From positions 64,028,822-64,092,821 of the forward strand of contig CM077162.1 in NCBI GenBank assembly GCA_039583875.1: DNA of 64,000 nt, written 5' to 3'. This DNA comes from Platanthera guangdongensis. Taxonomy: Eukaryota > Streptophyta > Magnoliopsida > Asparagales > Orchidaceae. The notes under the pieces are model-generated. The model was not told the DNA's origin. It did not search any database and worked only from the letters and a program-made list of their open reading frames with translations. Positions within the stretch are counted from its first letter, which is position 1. Every line of letters begins with the position of its first letter. Below, piece by piece: positions 9,893-20,718 of this stretch. The translations under genes and the position numbers were made by a program.

Positions 9893-12717
9893 ATGGCGCC
9901 AAAGCTTGAGGAGAACGTCAACGAAGGGTATGAACTGGTGCGCGATGCATTTGGTGATGCCGACCAAGAAATCAAGACTGTGATAACCCTAGTTGCAGAC
10001 TCGGGGTTAGAATTCCTTGTTTCTGAACCTACTAAAATATGGAAGAAAGAGGTACTGGAATTCCTCAATGGAGCTGAAGTGGATGAATCTGGATACAAGA
10101 TCAAATCCAGAGTTCATGGTGCAAAGGTTAAGGTTTCACCAAAAAGTCTGAGAAAGGTACTTCAGTTACCAAGAACCAAGGAAGAAGAAGAGGTTACTGC
10201 TTCAAAGACCAGGGAAGCTCTAACTTGGTGTGGACTAGATTCTAAGATGAAGATTGGTTCAGTTTTCAATAGAAAAGGAATGAACAGTCAGGGGAAATTC
10301 TTGTCAGAAATTGTAGGCAAAGTGATTTTAAGCAAATCTGGAGGGCATGATAGGGTATCTACCCATATGTTCAGCATTATGACCAGGATAATCTTCAGCC
10401 TGAAAACTGACTGGTCTGTAGTAATCTTTGAGAAGATCAAAGAAAGTCTGAAGAAACCCAACATGGGTAGGATCTTAAGCTTATACCTAGCTGGTAGCAT
10501 ACCAGAGGTTATGAGTCAAGCTGCTGGCAGCAAAATCAACCATATGAGAAAGATGGACATGAGGATATTCTCAAGATGGGACAGTGTTTTGACAAAGGAG
10601 ATGCCTACTCCTGAGAAAGAAACCCCACTCAAGAAGAAGAAGAAGTCTGTCCCAGTGGCTCAGGATCCAACTAGCAGCTCTAAAAGTGAAGAGCAAGTTG
10701 TTTTCTCACCTGATGAGAATGTAGAAGAGACTGTTGAGAAGTCTATTGCTCAACAAGAAGTTGCTGAGTGGCAGGGGAGCTACCTCAAGCTTGTCCCATA
10801 CACAAGGATCACATCCAGGGGGAGCCACTAGTTGTGGAAGAACCCACTCCTCTTGAGAGTAAGCAAGCTACAAACACAATTCTAGAGGTAATCACTGAGC
10901 TTAATGCTTTTGATTTTCCTTTAGAGGATACTGATTTATCTGATGTTTGTCAGCAACCACAGATTCATAGTCAAGTCACAGATGCTGTCATGGAAGACAC
11001 ATCTGCTACAGCTCAGATTGTATCTAATCCAGTGGTAGATGAGCCAAGAATTTCTCCAGCTCATTCTCCACAAGAATTTACAATGGAAGATTTATTTCTA
11101 AATCTGGATCAACAAGACTTTGACAAGGACAATGCTGCTGCAGAGGGAGAGAATACTCCAGTTGAGGGGGAGCAAGTAGTACATGTTGAAGAGCCTGCAA
11201 GGCAAGAGACTGAGAAGGCACCAGATGTGCAGAAGGAGTTACCTCCAAGCCCTAAGGAGAGGGTATAAATTGATAGCTCCTCAGCTTCTGAAGATGAAGA
11301 AGCTACAAGGGCTAAGAAAAGAAAATTTCAAGTATTTAGAAGAAGGAGCCAAAGTTATAAGAAGGCTCTCCAAACTGTTACTCCACAGCCTATATCACAA
11401 CCAACTCCAACTGTTGATTATAGTGCACTGATAGTTGCAATGCAAATTAAACTTGATGAGCACAGGCAGGCCATTGAAAAGTATGTAGATGAAGGGCAGA
11501 AATCATTACAGTTTGATCTGGCCCAGGATATCAAGTCAATAAGATTTGAGATGAATCTTAATAAGAAGGAGATGACTGACTGCTTCCACAAGGGTGGGAA
11601 TGCAGTAGTCTATCTTACAACTCATCAAGAAAAGATAAAGGCTCAAGTAGATGACATAGCACAGAAGCAGGGGTATGTTCTAGAGAACCAAATTAGAATG
11701 AATGACAATTTGACACAATCTCACAATGCAATTGTCACACTAATGAAGAACATAGCAGCTGGCTTGCCTACTTCTACTGCTGTTGCTAAAGCAGAATTTG
11801 ACAAAGTATTCCAAGAAGAAATAACTACTGTTAAGACTGTCATCCAAGACTCACAGAAGATCATCACTGACAAACTCCAAAGGTTAAAACCTTTCTTTAA
11901 AGATGGAGTCAATTATTTGGATAATCAAGTGAGATTTCAAAAAGATGATGTGAGACATCACATAGAAAGAGAAGTCATAAAGGGGGAGAGAGTGTTAGTC
12001 AAGGCCAGCTCTGATCATGCCAAGTGGATATCAAATTCTATCAGAGCAACTCTTGGTTATCCTCCTCTTTGTGATGATGATAATGTTGCTGAATCTGGAA
12101 TTCATCCTGCATATCTTGGAGGGGAGCAACCTGAAGTGGCTCAAGTCATCTACCCTCCTCCAGATTTTGATATGATTCATGCTGACATACATTCCATGTA
12201 TAGCCCACCTGGGGGTAAGGATAATGTCATCATAGAAAAGGTAGTCCAGGCAATCTCTGAAGCTATGCAAGAAGCTATGCAGAAAGAAGAAGAAACTAGA
12301 TTGTCAAAGAAGAGGTTCAGGGAGCAAGCTGAACAAAGACCTGACTTTGAGCAGTGGAGCCCCACCTCTAGGACTATTATCTTGACTACATGGAAAGCTT
12401 CAAAAGATAACATTCAAGATAGGAACAAGTGGTTTTCTGAGGCTGAATGGAGAAAGCATGAGTCAAGGCAGGAGGCTATAGTCCAATACAGGAGAAAGGC
12501 CAAGATGGGAAAGCTACCTCCTACTGCTCAGGAGCCTAGCAAGTACTTTCTCAAGCCTTATCATTATTTTAAAAGGAAAAAGATTAAGGCTGAGGAACTT
12601 AAGAAGAAAGATCTGAAAGGCAAGAAGCCTGCTGATGCTGAAGTTGCTGAAGCTCCTGTTCAAGCCAAAGTACAAGCTGGAAAAGGAATAGTGATCAAGG
12701 AGGCTGAACAGAAATAG
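9893..12717 (+). pseudogene. Element A 3' extra ORF (envelope position), unknown function
   Basis: The likely start is ATG 9893 (MAPKLEENV), giving about 310 residues before a frameshift near 10770-10831. The other frame continues to TAA 11266-11268 and then, still in that frame, to 12717. The N-terminal 230 residues are globular, with an IVGKVILSK...HDRVSTHMF...GRILSLYLAG core shared with the 3' ORF of family C. A KKKKK patch, an acidic Ser/Glu-rich middle, long helices (MQIKLDEH onward) and a Lys-rich tail follow. I see no signal peptide or membrane segment, so an envelope function is doubtful despite the position. The N-terminal part resembles a domain often seen in plant retroelement ORFs; I cannot name its function. 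Confidence 0.75.
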
Positions 12718-12991
12718 AATTAGAATTTTCTTAAGTTTACTATGTAATCTTTTGATAATAAACATTCTGTAAACTTTTGAAATATGAATATGACAAAGTA
12801 TTGGAACAATGTGTTGTGTGATAAATTTGCTGTGTGTTAAATTTATTTCATAGTTGTTCTGAGATTATGTCTTTGTATACATGTTTGATTGATACATGTT
12901 TATGGTTGCCCTGATTATATATTCCTATTTTACATCATTTTGTAATTTTATTATGAATGGTGTATATCATTGACTAAGGGTTATGACTTCT
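12718..12991 (+). other. A 3' untranslated region
   Basis: This is AT-rich sequence between the 3' ORF stop and the polypurine tract, with repeated TTTGATA/TTGTGTG stretches. I see no ORF, box or second clear polypurine tract in it. It is matched in reverse by 26227-26484 of element F. Confidence 0.6.
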
Positions 12992-13006
12992 CCAAATAGG
13001 GGGAGA
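12992..13006 (+). promoter_or_regulatory. Polypurine tract of A
   Basis: CCAAATAGGGGGAGA lies directly before the 3' LTR. It primes plus-strand synthesis. The same tract is found in reverse in F (26212-26226), and a close version in C (57951-57963). Confidence 0.92.
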
Positions 13007-13007
13007 T

Positions 13008-15055
13008 TGTTGGGTACATTGATTTAAATGTACCTGATTTGAAGAAGCCTCACCCAACTCAATGATATACATCAAAATGTATTTGATGTATTTTGAGTTA
13101 CCTTGTGCAGGTTAAGTATTTGCAGGAAAGAAGAAAAAGTTTCTAAGTCCATGCGTCGACACTAAGGAGCAATGTGTCGACACTTAAGAAGACTTGTGTC
13201 GACACCCAGGCAAGCAGTGTCGACACTTAGAGTCATTGTGTCGACACCAGGGATGCTGAGTCGACACCAGACAGAAAGTATCGACACAAGGAGCTGTGTC
13301 GACACTCAGTGAAGAAAAGTACAGTGAAGCAGTGTCGACACTTAACAGCAGTGTCGACACCTAGAAGAACTGTGTTTACATAAGAAAGTGTCGACACAAG
13401 GAGCTGTGTCGACACTCAGCAAAAGTCAGCAGAGACTAAGTATAAGCGTCGACACCTAGAACAATGTGTCGACAAACAGCAGAAGAGTCCACACTTGAAG
13501 AAAATGTCGACACAAGAAAGTATGTGTCGACACTCAGCTGAAGACTAAACACTTGAAGAAAGTGTCGACACAAGGAGCTGTGTCGACACTTAACAAAGTT
13601 CAGAAATTTCTAAGTACAAGTGTCGACACTAAGGAGATGTGTCGACACTCAGCCAGAGTCTCGACAGAAGAAGCTGTGTCGACACAAGGAGCTGTGTCGA
13701 CACTCAACAAGTTTCAACACTGAAGACATGTGTCGATACCAAGAAGCAGTGTCGACACTTAACAGATTCAATACATGAAGATGTGTCGACACAAAGGTGT
13801 TGTGTCGACACTTAAAAGAGTTCAGCAAAATACTGAAGTACAAGTACTTGTGTCGACACTCAATTTCAGTGTCGACACATGAAGAAGAAGTAGTGTCGAG
13901 ATATAAAATCTAATACACAAGGAGTTGTGTCGACACCTTGTAGGCTAGTGTCGACACTTAGACAACATGTGTCGACACTTGGTCTATAAGTGTCGACACT
14001 TAAAGACAGACAGTCTCGACACTTGGAGACAGTTACAGAATTTTCAAGAACTGACTGGATGACTTGACAGCTGCCATTCCAGCCGGTCTACAGCACCTGT
14101 TAGAGTTGTCACAAAACAGTTATGAACCGGACCAGTCGGTTACCATGAAGAAGGCCTATAAATAGGCTTATACAGTCTACAGAAACGGGGGTTGAGAAGA
14201 TCAGTTGAACACAAGTACAAGTGATCAATATACAAAGAAGATCTTGCTATTCCTTGAAGAATCAAGTGCAGATCTAAGAAGTTGGAGAGAGAGAGCTCCA
14301 TCCAAGAAATCAGTCGTTGGAACTAGGCTGAGAAGAAGGGTTCAGATTTATTCTGAATCTTAAGTAGCAGAGATCAAGGATCAACTGCAGAAGGAGTCAA
14401 TCTTATTGAGTTCTACATTCAAGAAGCTTTGAAGAAAGCCAAGTCAGATTGATATCAGCTGAGTTCTTCCAAGAACTCATCAAGAAACTCACAACTCACC
14501 TCTCTTGTCTCTGAGTTGCTGAGTTAACATTATTGTATTCATATTTTCTTGTAGGATCCTTTGGATCTGAGTCATGTAAGCCTGTAATTATAAAGGATGA
14601 GTGTAGGGCTTGAGTGCCTGAGTGTAGGAGATTGAAATCTCTGAGTGTAGGCTTTGGTGGCTGAGTGTAGGCCTTGGTGGCTGAGTGTAGGCCTTGGTGG
14701 CTGAGTGTAGGCCTTGGTGGCTGAGTATAGGCTTTGTGAAGAAGCTGAGTTGTAGGGCCTTGGGCCTGAGGTGTAGGAACCTGTTTTGGGTTCTGAGATA
14801 GTGGAGAAGTTGGGCCGAATCTAGTACACTGCTAGATAGGCGAAGGGGGAAAGTGGATGTACCCAAACCTTGGGGAACCACTATAAAACTGTGTGTCTAC
14901 TGTGTGTTGTGATTTGCTGTGATTGCTGTGTGATTGCTGTGATAAAGTAGCTAGAAATCTGAGTTAGATACCGATTGCTGCCATAAAAAGGTAAAAAGAT
15001 TTAAGTCACCTATTCACCCCCCCCCCCTCTAGGTGTTTAGGTACAATATCTTTCA
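13008..15055 (+). repeat. Element A 3' LTR
   Basis: It is about 2.05 kb long, TGTTGGG to CTTTCA, collinear with the 5' LTR: box array from about 13155 to 14023, TATA box at 14156-14165, 20-bp repeat units at 14594-14745, poly-C at 15017-15027. Differences from the 5' LTR are scattered point changes, several of them CG to TG or CA within boxes (for example GTGTCGATAC), plus the shorter poly-C. Confidence 0.95.
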
Positions 15056-15060
15056 AACCT
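15056..15060. other. Right target-site duplication of A (AACCT)
   Basis: This is an exact repeat of 1988-1992. Joining the two flanks restores the leader of element B between its primer site and gag. Confidence 0.93.
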
Positions 15061-15061
15061 C

Positions 15062-15073
15062 CCTCTGATACCA
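15062..15073 (-). promoter_or_regulatory. Primer-binding site of element B
   Basis: On the minus strand this reads TGGTATCAGAGG, two bases inside the LTR terminus at 15076. It shows that the minus-strand gag at 1-1925 and the LTR to the right belong to one element, now split by A. Confidence 0.9.
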
Positions 15074-15075
15074 AC

Positions 15076-16512
15076 TGAAAATGTTTTAGTTGTCTACCAA
15101 AATCACCTAGAGGGGGTGAATAGGTGAGTTTTGCATCTTTTTGCGGAATAAAAACTTGTTCGAGCGATGCACAGAAAACAAACAAGCAATCACAAATGAC
15201 ACCAAAAATTATAATGATTCTCAAACATTGGGTACATCCAATTTTCACCTCACCGATCTAGCAACGCATTAGACTCGGCTACTTCACTATTCTCTCGGAT
15301 TGAAAACAATCCCACAACTAGGAACAACGTTCCTACAACTCGGAGAAAAACAACTCCAACAAAAACTCGAAGAACAACTCCTACAAAAACTCAGAGAATA
15401 ACTCTACAATCTTGGTGGAAAACACCTACAACAATAAAATGAATTTGAATTGCAATAACAAACTTGTCTTTCAAATATCTGGCTAAATCTCGGGTTCTTT
15501 CTTCTTTAAAAACTGAAAAGCCCTATCGAAAAAGTTGAGGAATAAATCTGAGAATCCTTCGATCTGAGAACTTAGGAATCACCACAATCAAGGAGTAGAT
15601 TTGCAGTTGTCAGAAAGTCTTGATCGGTGGACTCCTTGTCTGAATCTCTGGATCGAGAGAATCGGCGATGAAGAGAAATCCTTGTCGGCGGCGAAACTTC
15701 TCGATTTAGAAAGTGAAAATGATTCAGAAAACTTGGGGAAATTTTTCTTAGGATGTGTCAATTATCACAAGAACTTTTATAGACCTTTCATAATTTTCTA
15801 AATTACATTAAATGCACCACACATGTACAAATTAAGAGTTAATGACTTTTGAAATTGAATCCGTCAGAAACTTAAGAAAATTCAGAAATCTGCATTCCAT
15901 TTCTCGAGAGGAATAAGTGTTCTCGAGAAGTGATTTCTGTTTCTCGAGAAGAGATATGAAGTTCTCGAGAAGAAATACTTAAGGAAAGTGTCGAGGAAAT
16001 TTGGTTTATCGAGAATGAGACGACATACTCGAGAAAAATAAGCTTCTGTCACTCGAGAACAAACTTCTGTTACTCGAGAAAAGATCTCTCCTTCTCGAGA
16101 AAAAATTTCTGGGTCTCAAGAAAACGTTTCTGGTTCTCGAGAACTATACATGGCCTTGTCGAGAAAAGTCTTCGGCTTCTCGAGAAAAATACCTAGAAAT
16201 ATTTTGACTTAAATTAAGGTAACTCGAGAAGGAGAGTTATGAACTTCTCGAGTACGCATGGCTTTCTCGAGAATTGCACTAAGCTTTCTCGAGAACAGCT
16301 TCTACTACTCGAATACTTGATTGAGCTCACTCAAGTACTAAGTTTAATTCTACTCGAGTACAACATGTCCATCTCGAGAAAAACACATAGAATTTTTTCT
16401 TATATTCTAAAAAATGATTTTCTCAAGAAATTCAACAACCAGCCTGTCTCCCATAGCTTTAGTACTTGAAAATAAAGTGTATCCTAATAGAGAGGTTACA
16501 CATAAGTCAACA
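15076..16512 (-). repeat. Element B 5' LTR
   Basis: On the minus strand it runs from TGTTGACTTATG to CATTTTCA, about 1.44 kb; the outer end at 16512 is inferred from the TGTTG terminus common to its relatives. It has a U3 array of TTCTCGAGAA boxes, a TATA box (TCTATAAAAG, plus positions 15774-15783) and, near its inner end, the short C-run/TAGGTG motif (15096-15121). The sequence is otherwise unlike the A LTR. Element C lies 13 bases beyond the outer end. Confidence 0.75.
15900..16384. promoter_or_regulatory. U3 array of TTCTCGAGAA boxes (B)
   Basis: More than 20 copies of TTCTCGAGAA or close variants (ACTCGAGAA, TTCTCAAGAA, ACTCGAGTA) occur in about 480 bp. The word is a perfect palindrome centred on TCGA. 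The array is upstream of the minus-strand TATA box at 15774-15783, the same geometry as in A. Regulatory function is inferred from position and copy number. Confidence 0.85.
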
Positions 16513-16525
16513 CCATGGATCATAC

Positions 16526-18006
16526 TGTTGGATCCCTAGTTTGGATTTGGTCTAAGGTTCACTATTAGGATGTTTTGACCCACCTTGTATAGCCAGGGTC
16601 AAGTTTGTCTGTCCTAGAGTTTAGGCTAGTCTTTAGAATCAAGCTTCATGGACCAGCCTGTAGTGGACTTCAGGAGACTAAGACTTAGAAGAATTCAGAG
16701 TTCAGATTATTAGTTCGAATTTCTTCGAACTCAACTCGACGATCGTCGATCTCGGATCGACGAACTTAGAGTTCTGTCTCTGAGTTAAGCTTGATAATAT
16801 TCGAGCTCAGGTCGACAATTTCTTCCCTCAAGATAGATTCTCTAACCGACGAACTTGGAGATCAGAATTAGCAAGATATTTTTAGATTGATGTTCGCTGA
16901 GCTCAGGTCGATGAAGACGATTTCTTAGCTCGACGAACTTTGAGTTTAGGTCGACAAAATCTATTCTGAGGTCGACGAAATCTGTCAGTTCAGTATTTCC
17001 TTCTTTGCAGTTCATTTACAGATTGACCAAGGTGATTTAATATATTATTGCCTATATTTCTCTGAGTAATTAAATGTATATATTATTATGAATATAGCCG
17101 TTCATTTGCAGCATTAATTATTGGATTTCACAGAGTAAAAATTCTACTTAACAACTGGGACGGTTAAGGAATCAAATTAATGCCCTTTTTACCGTTTTTC
17201 CAAGTTCCAAGAATTCAGCAGTCAATAAAGGAGTAAAATTCAAATTCAGAAGATATACAGAGAAGAATGATTTGCTATCATTGAAACAAGAGAAAAAAAA
17301 CGAGAGGTTAGAGAATCTACTAAGACATACGGCAGACACAGAAAGTTCTTGCAATCTGAAAATTCATTCCGTCTTCATCATCAACAAATCTTCTCCAAGC
17401 ATTCAAGAGACATCGAATACAATTAGTATTAAAAAGCTTGCTGGAGATCAACATCAATCAGAAGACCTACACCGTAAAGCAAAGCTTCCTTCTTTCCTGA
17501 ATTACTCTACATCAAAGGGGGACTTTTGACAACAAATATCCACTTTTGTCTTCTCTGTTGATTAGAGAAAAAGCGAAGACATCATCAACTTTTCTTTCAC
17601 TGTATAAAGGGTTTATTAACTCCCTTCAAAAGTTTATTGTTGATTTATGGGCACCTGATCAAAAGCCTAAAGGGTTGTGAGATCTCCCTACAAATAGATC
17701 TTGTAGTGACAGGGCACCTGAGCAAAAACCTGTGGTGGCACTCACCTGATCAAAATGTGCTAGTGGATTCCTACCAGGGTGATAGAAGAGTGGATGTACC
17801 CAGTTTGGGGAACCACTATAAAATTTCTTGTGTTGTCTGGTTGCCTCTTTTTCTTTTTGTACTGTGCTGTGATAGTTTAGCTTTAATCTCTTTACATAAT
17901 ATTTGTTATCACTTATTTTACAACTAAATCATATAAATCTGTAAAAAGTTTTTAAATCTCTATTCACCCCCTCTAGAGCTAATTAGATCTATCCCCTTGA
18001 CTTTCA
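16526..18006 (+). repeat. Element C 5' LTR
   Basis: It is about 1.48 kb long, with TG...CA ends. It holds TCGA-centred boxes at about 16720-16985, a TATA box (TATAAAG, 17603-17609), and the motif TATTCACCCCCTCTAG near the end. The matching copy at 57965-59212 covers only the first 1.25 kb. Confidence 0.92.
16720..16985. promoter_or_regulatory. U3 boxes of C: GTTCGTCGA / TCGACGAAC type
   Basis: Imperfect palindromes alternate as TTCGTCGA or TTCTTCGAA, about 6-10 bases, then GATCGACGAACT or GGTCGACGAA, often with the linker ACTCAG/CTCAGG. Roughly ten half-sites are visible. The same words occur inside gag (50928-51177), before the 3' ORF (54575-54815) and in the 3' LTR (58155-58420). Confidence 0.8.
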
Positions 18007-18008
18007 AT

Positions 18009-18020
18009 TGGTATCAAAGG
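18009..18020 (+). promoter_or_regulatory. Primer-binding site of C
   Basis: TGGTATCAAAGG, two bases after the LTR terminus, is an initiator tRNA-Met site with one change (A for G) from that of A. Confidence 0.85.
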
Positions 18021-18172
18021 ATTATCAATTTCCTAAGTCACTTTCATTGGTATTAGAGGTTTACCATTTCTTTTAATTGGTATAAGAGGGTAGTTTATTT
18101 GGTTGTATAAGGTAACACTTGAACCAACAGATCCTTCTAAGATCTAAATGTTTCTATCACATTACTTATACC

Positions 18173-18203
18173 ATGGAACAAAACAAGGACTATGCAAGCA
18201 CAA
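18173..18203 (+). pseudogene. gag: Start of element C gag (5' fragment)
   Basis: The fragment runs from ATG at 18173 (MEQNKDYAS) to the insertion point of D; the last five bases CACAA are the target duplication. The frame resumes after 49301 with SPPICNLNRF and then a TAG where related Gag proteins have Trp. The gene is therefore broken by both the insertion and stops. Confidence 0.8.
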
Positions 18204-20333
18204 TGTTGAGGCCAAAAATAACCTCTATGGAGTTCGGGGTCCCAAAAGAGGGGTGACCGCGCACCTACTACCCTAAAGCGAACGATCTAGGCACAAGATT
18301 AGGAATAAAAGGGACAGACCCAAGGTCTCAGCGTGGAGGATCCACCACATACCCAGAAGACTAACAAACTCTTCCCCTCCCAAGCTAAAGGCTGAGCTAA
18401 GACACCTTCGGAGGGCACTCTCGGCCGACCGGAATATCTAAGGAGAATCTTGAGATTAACTCTCTCCTATTCAGATGTGTCTCCTTGGGTCTACAGAAAA
18501 TGCTCCTCACCCGACCTACTAATGACGCAACCTCGCCGAGCAATTCCACGACAAGATACCCAAGTTGGGCCACTAACAACGTAATTCCGCTATTCTAAAA
18601 GGCTGTTTACAAGCCATCAGGGGCTTCCCGGCAACTATACCTCGGGGCCCCCACGCGGCGAGCGGTTCACGAGAACACCGCCCGCCTAATACGAAGAAGA
18701 AAGCTACACATACACAGAGCATCACAGATATTATAAAATATTACAGGAATATGAATTCCATACTTCGGCACGCAGGCCGACAATATAAGCAAAAAATAGG
18801 CCTTTGAGGGCCGGCAGAAGCTTGGGCTTAAGCCCGCTACTCCCTGCTTGGTACTGCAACACCTGTAAGCCAACATCTCGACAAGCGGCGGTCAGCTAAA
18901 TGTCAGTCGGCTAACATGAGCGGACCAAATATATTGCACCCACCCCTTTTTCGTGGGTTGTGGCGTGCATTCCCTACAAACGAATAATATATAACTTCCT
19001 CGGAGTCTTCTCCGGGAACCCAAGAACATCACCAATCCGGCTCACACGTCCGGATGGGCTTCACACAGCATGCCTAAACCCATACTCACACTTCCGGGTG
19101 CTAACACAGTTAATTGCAGGGACGTACACGTCAACCCGTCGGAGAGCTTCCTTCCCCCACACGTTGGTGGGGAGGTGCTTCCATGCAAATATGTAAACTG
19201 AGGGCATCACCTGCCCAAGTAGAAATTTTGTTACCCTTGATGCATATTTTTTGTCGGTGGTGTCGGGCCTTGCTGAAGAAATAACTTCTCATCCCCCTCC
19301 TTGATGGCCGAGTCTTTGCTGGGAGAGATGGAATCATCCCCCTCTCTCTCTTGGTAGCTGGTTCGAGCTCCAGGAGGCGCCAAAAGAGGAGCACCTGACC
19401 GGCCTTGCTGTAGGCGGCGCCGGGAGAGGAGCTCTCGGCCGACCTTGCTGTAGGCGGCGTCGGGAGAGGAGCTCCCGGCCGGCCTTGCTTTACCCTAGGC
19501 GGCAGCGTCAAAGAGAGAACAAAGAGAGAGAGAGAGAGTGAGAGAGCTGAGCTCGGGATGCCCCTAGTGGCCGGCGACGAGAGAGGGGGATTAAAGCTCG
19601 GGCAACACTCGCTAGAGGAAGCCTGGACAGAAAAAATAGGAGGAGCCGGGCTGCGCTCCACCTTGCGGCGGCGGCCTTGACTGAAAGAGGTGGAGGCTCG
19701 TACTGATGTCCAGGCGGCGGCCTGGACTGGAAGAAATGGAGGGGCTCGGGGGTGCTTCTCCAGGCGGCCGGAGAAAGAGAGTTGGGGCGAGGCGGGGGCT
19801 GGGCTCCTGGTCGAGAGGAGAGAGAGGCGGGCGACCAGGGTTGTGTTTCTCCAAGCCGACGGGAGAGAGAGGTGGGCAGGGTTGTGGGTTGCTGCTCCAG
19901 GCCGACGAGAGAGAGGGGAGGGGGGGGGGGGGGGGGGGGCTGGGCTCCAGATCGACCGGGCTAGGGTTCCACCCCCTTTCCCGATTTCTCCCCTGCTTCC
20001 CTTTTTCTTTTTCCTGCTGCTCCCCTGTACCGACCCCCCCTTTGCACCTTTTTTATTTCCTTCTTTCTTGCTATATCCAGTCCCCCCATCAAATCTCCTT
20101 CTCCCCTTTTTAATATCTCCTCTATATTATATATAATATAATATATATTAATATTAATCATATATCTATATAGATATATATACATTTATGAAGGCCCACA
20201 CACATAAAACCTTTGCACGCACGCACGAGCACCCGCACATCCTTGAACGGGGCTATACCAAAACGTCGCTCAAAGTGCGTCCCGAGCGCGTCACATGGGG
20301 AGGATCCCGCTCGACCGGATACGGGGTTGTACA
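18204..20333 (-). repeat. Element D LTR, left copy
   Basis: It is about 2.13 kb long and collinear with 47180-49296. Contents include three repeats of about 50 bp (GGCCTTGCTGTAGGCGGCG...GAGGAGCTC) at about 19380-19500, GA-rich stretches, a run of about 20 G at 19921-19939 where the other copy has a mixed sequence, and a very AT-rich TATATA segment at 20118-20185 that may hold the promoter. ORFs in this GC-rich part overlap in all frames and show no family features. Confidence 0.9.
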
Positions 20334-20718
20334 CATTCCCCGCTCTTTTCGAGGTTGGTACAAGCTTGGAAAGAAATGTCCAACCCCAAGTATCCAGCGA
20401 GTGGGAGCCGGCCCAAAGAAAAATTTTGAGAGAAACTGAAAACTGCACTTAGAAGACTAATCTCTCCATGCTCCTATTGATCTTGTTGAACCACTCGATA
20501 CATTTTTTCTCACTGCTATTGGATTGCCCTTATACCTTTACTTACAATAAGTACAAAATTTCTCAAGATAATGTAAAATAATGAATCCCAATATTTTGCA
20601 TTCTCTTGAACATGCGGAGCTAATCCTTTCCCTCCAGGTGTGCCTACCGCCCTTCCCAGCTAATGAGAGCCTGAGTAGTGAGTGTACCCGAGGCCGAGCA
20701 GCACTCGGGGTCCATTAC
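20334..20718 (-). other. D internal segment left of E
   Basis: It is non-coding. It begins with the presumed minus-strand polypurine tract (20334-20350), continues as AT-rich sequence, and from about 20650 holds a diverged partial unit of the D tandem array (CCGAGCAGCACTCGGGG). The last five bases, ATTAC, are the left target duplication of E. Confidence 0.7.

Larger units (their letters stand above)
1993..15055 (+). mobile_element. Element A: complete Sirevirus (Ty1/copia) with 3' extra ORF
   Basis: This is a full LTR retrotransposon: 5' LTR, initiator-Met primer site, gag, pol in copia order (protease, integrase, reverse transcriptase, RNase H), box array, 3' ORF, polypurine tract and 3' LTR. 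The LTRs start TGTTGGG and end CTTTCA. The 5-bp target duplication AACCT sits at 1988-1992 and 15056-15060. It interrupts element B between the B primer site and the B gag. Both LTRs look very similar along their length, so insertion is fairly recent, yet the coding region carries stops. Element F is a second copy of the same family in opposite orientation. The protease motif WYLDSGCSRHM, the extra ORF, the poly-C tract and the boxes are Sirevirus traits. Confidence 0.95.

Noticed and set aside
15601..17529. Host gene exons in the B and C LTRs (short plus-strand ORFs)
   Set aside because: All fall inside LTRs. No splice-linked series and no recognisable domain.
19131..20136. Several ORFs of 130-180 codons in the D LTR
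   Set aside because: GC-rich, low-complexity sequence with overlapping frames. Not conserved in frame in the second LTR (48107-49097), where lengths and ends differ.
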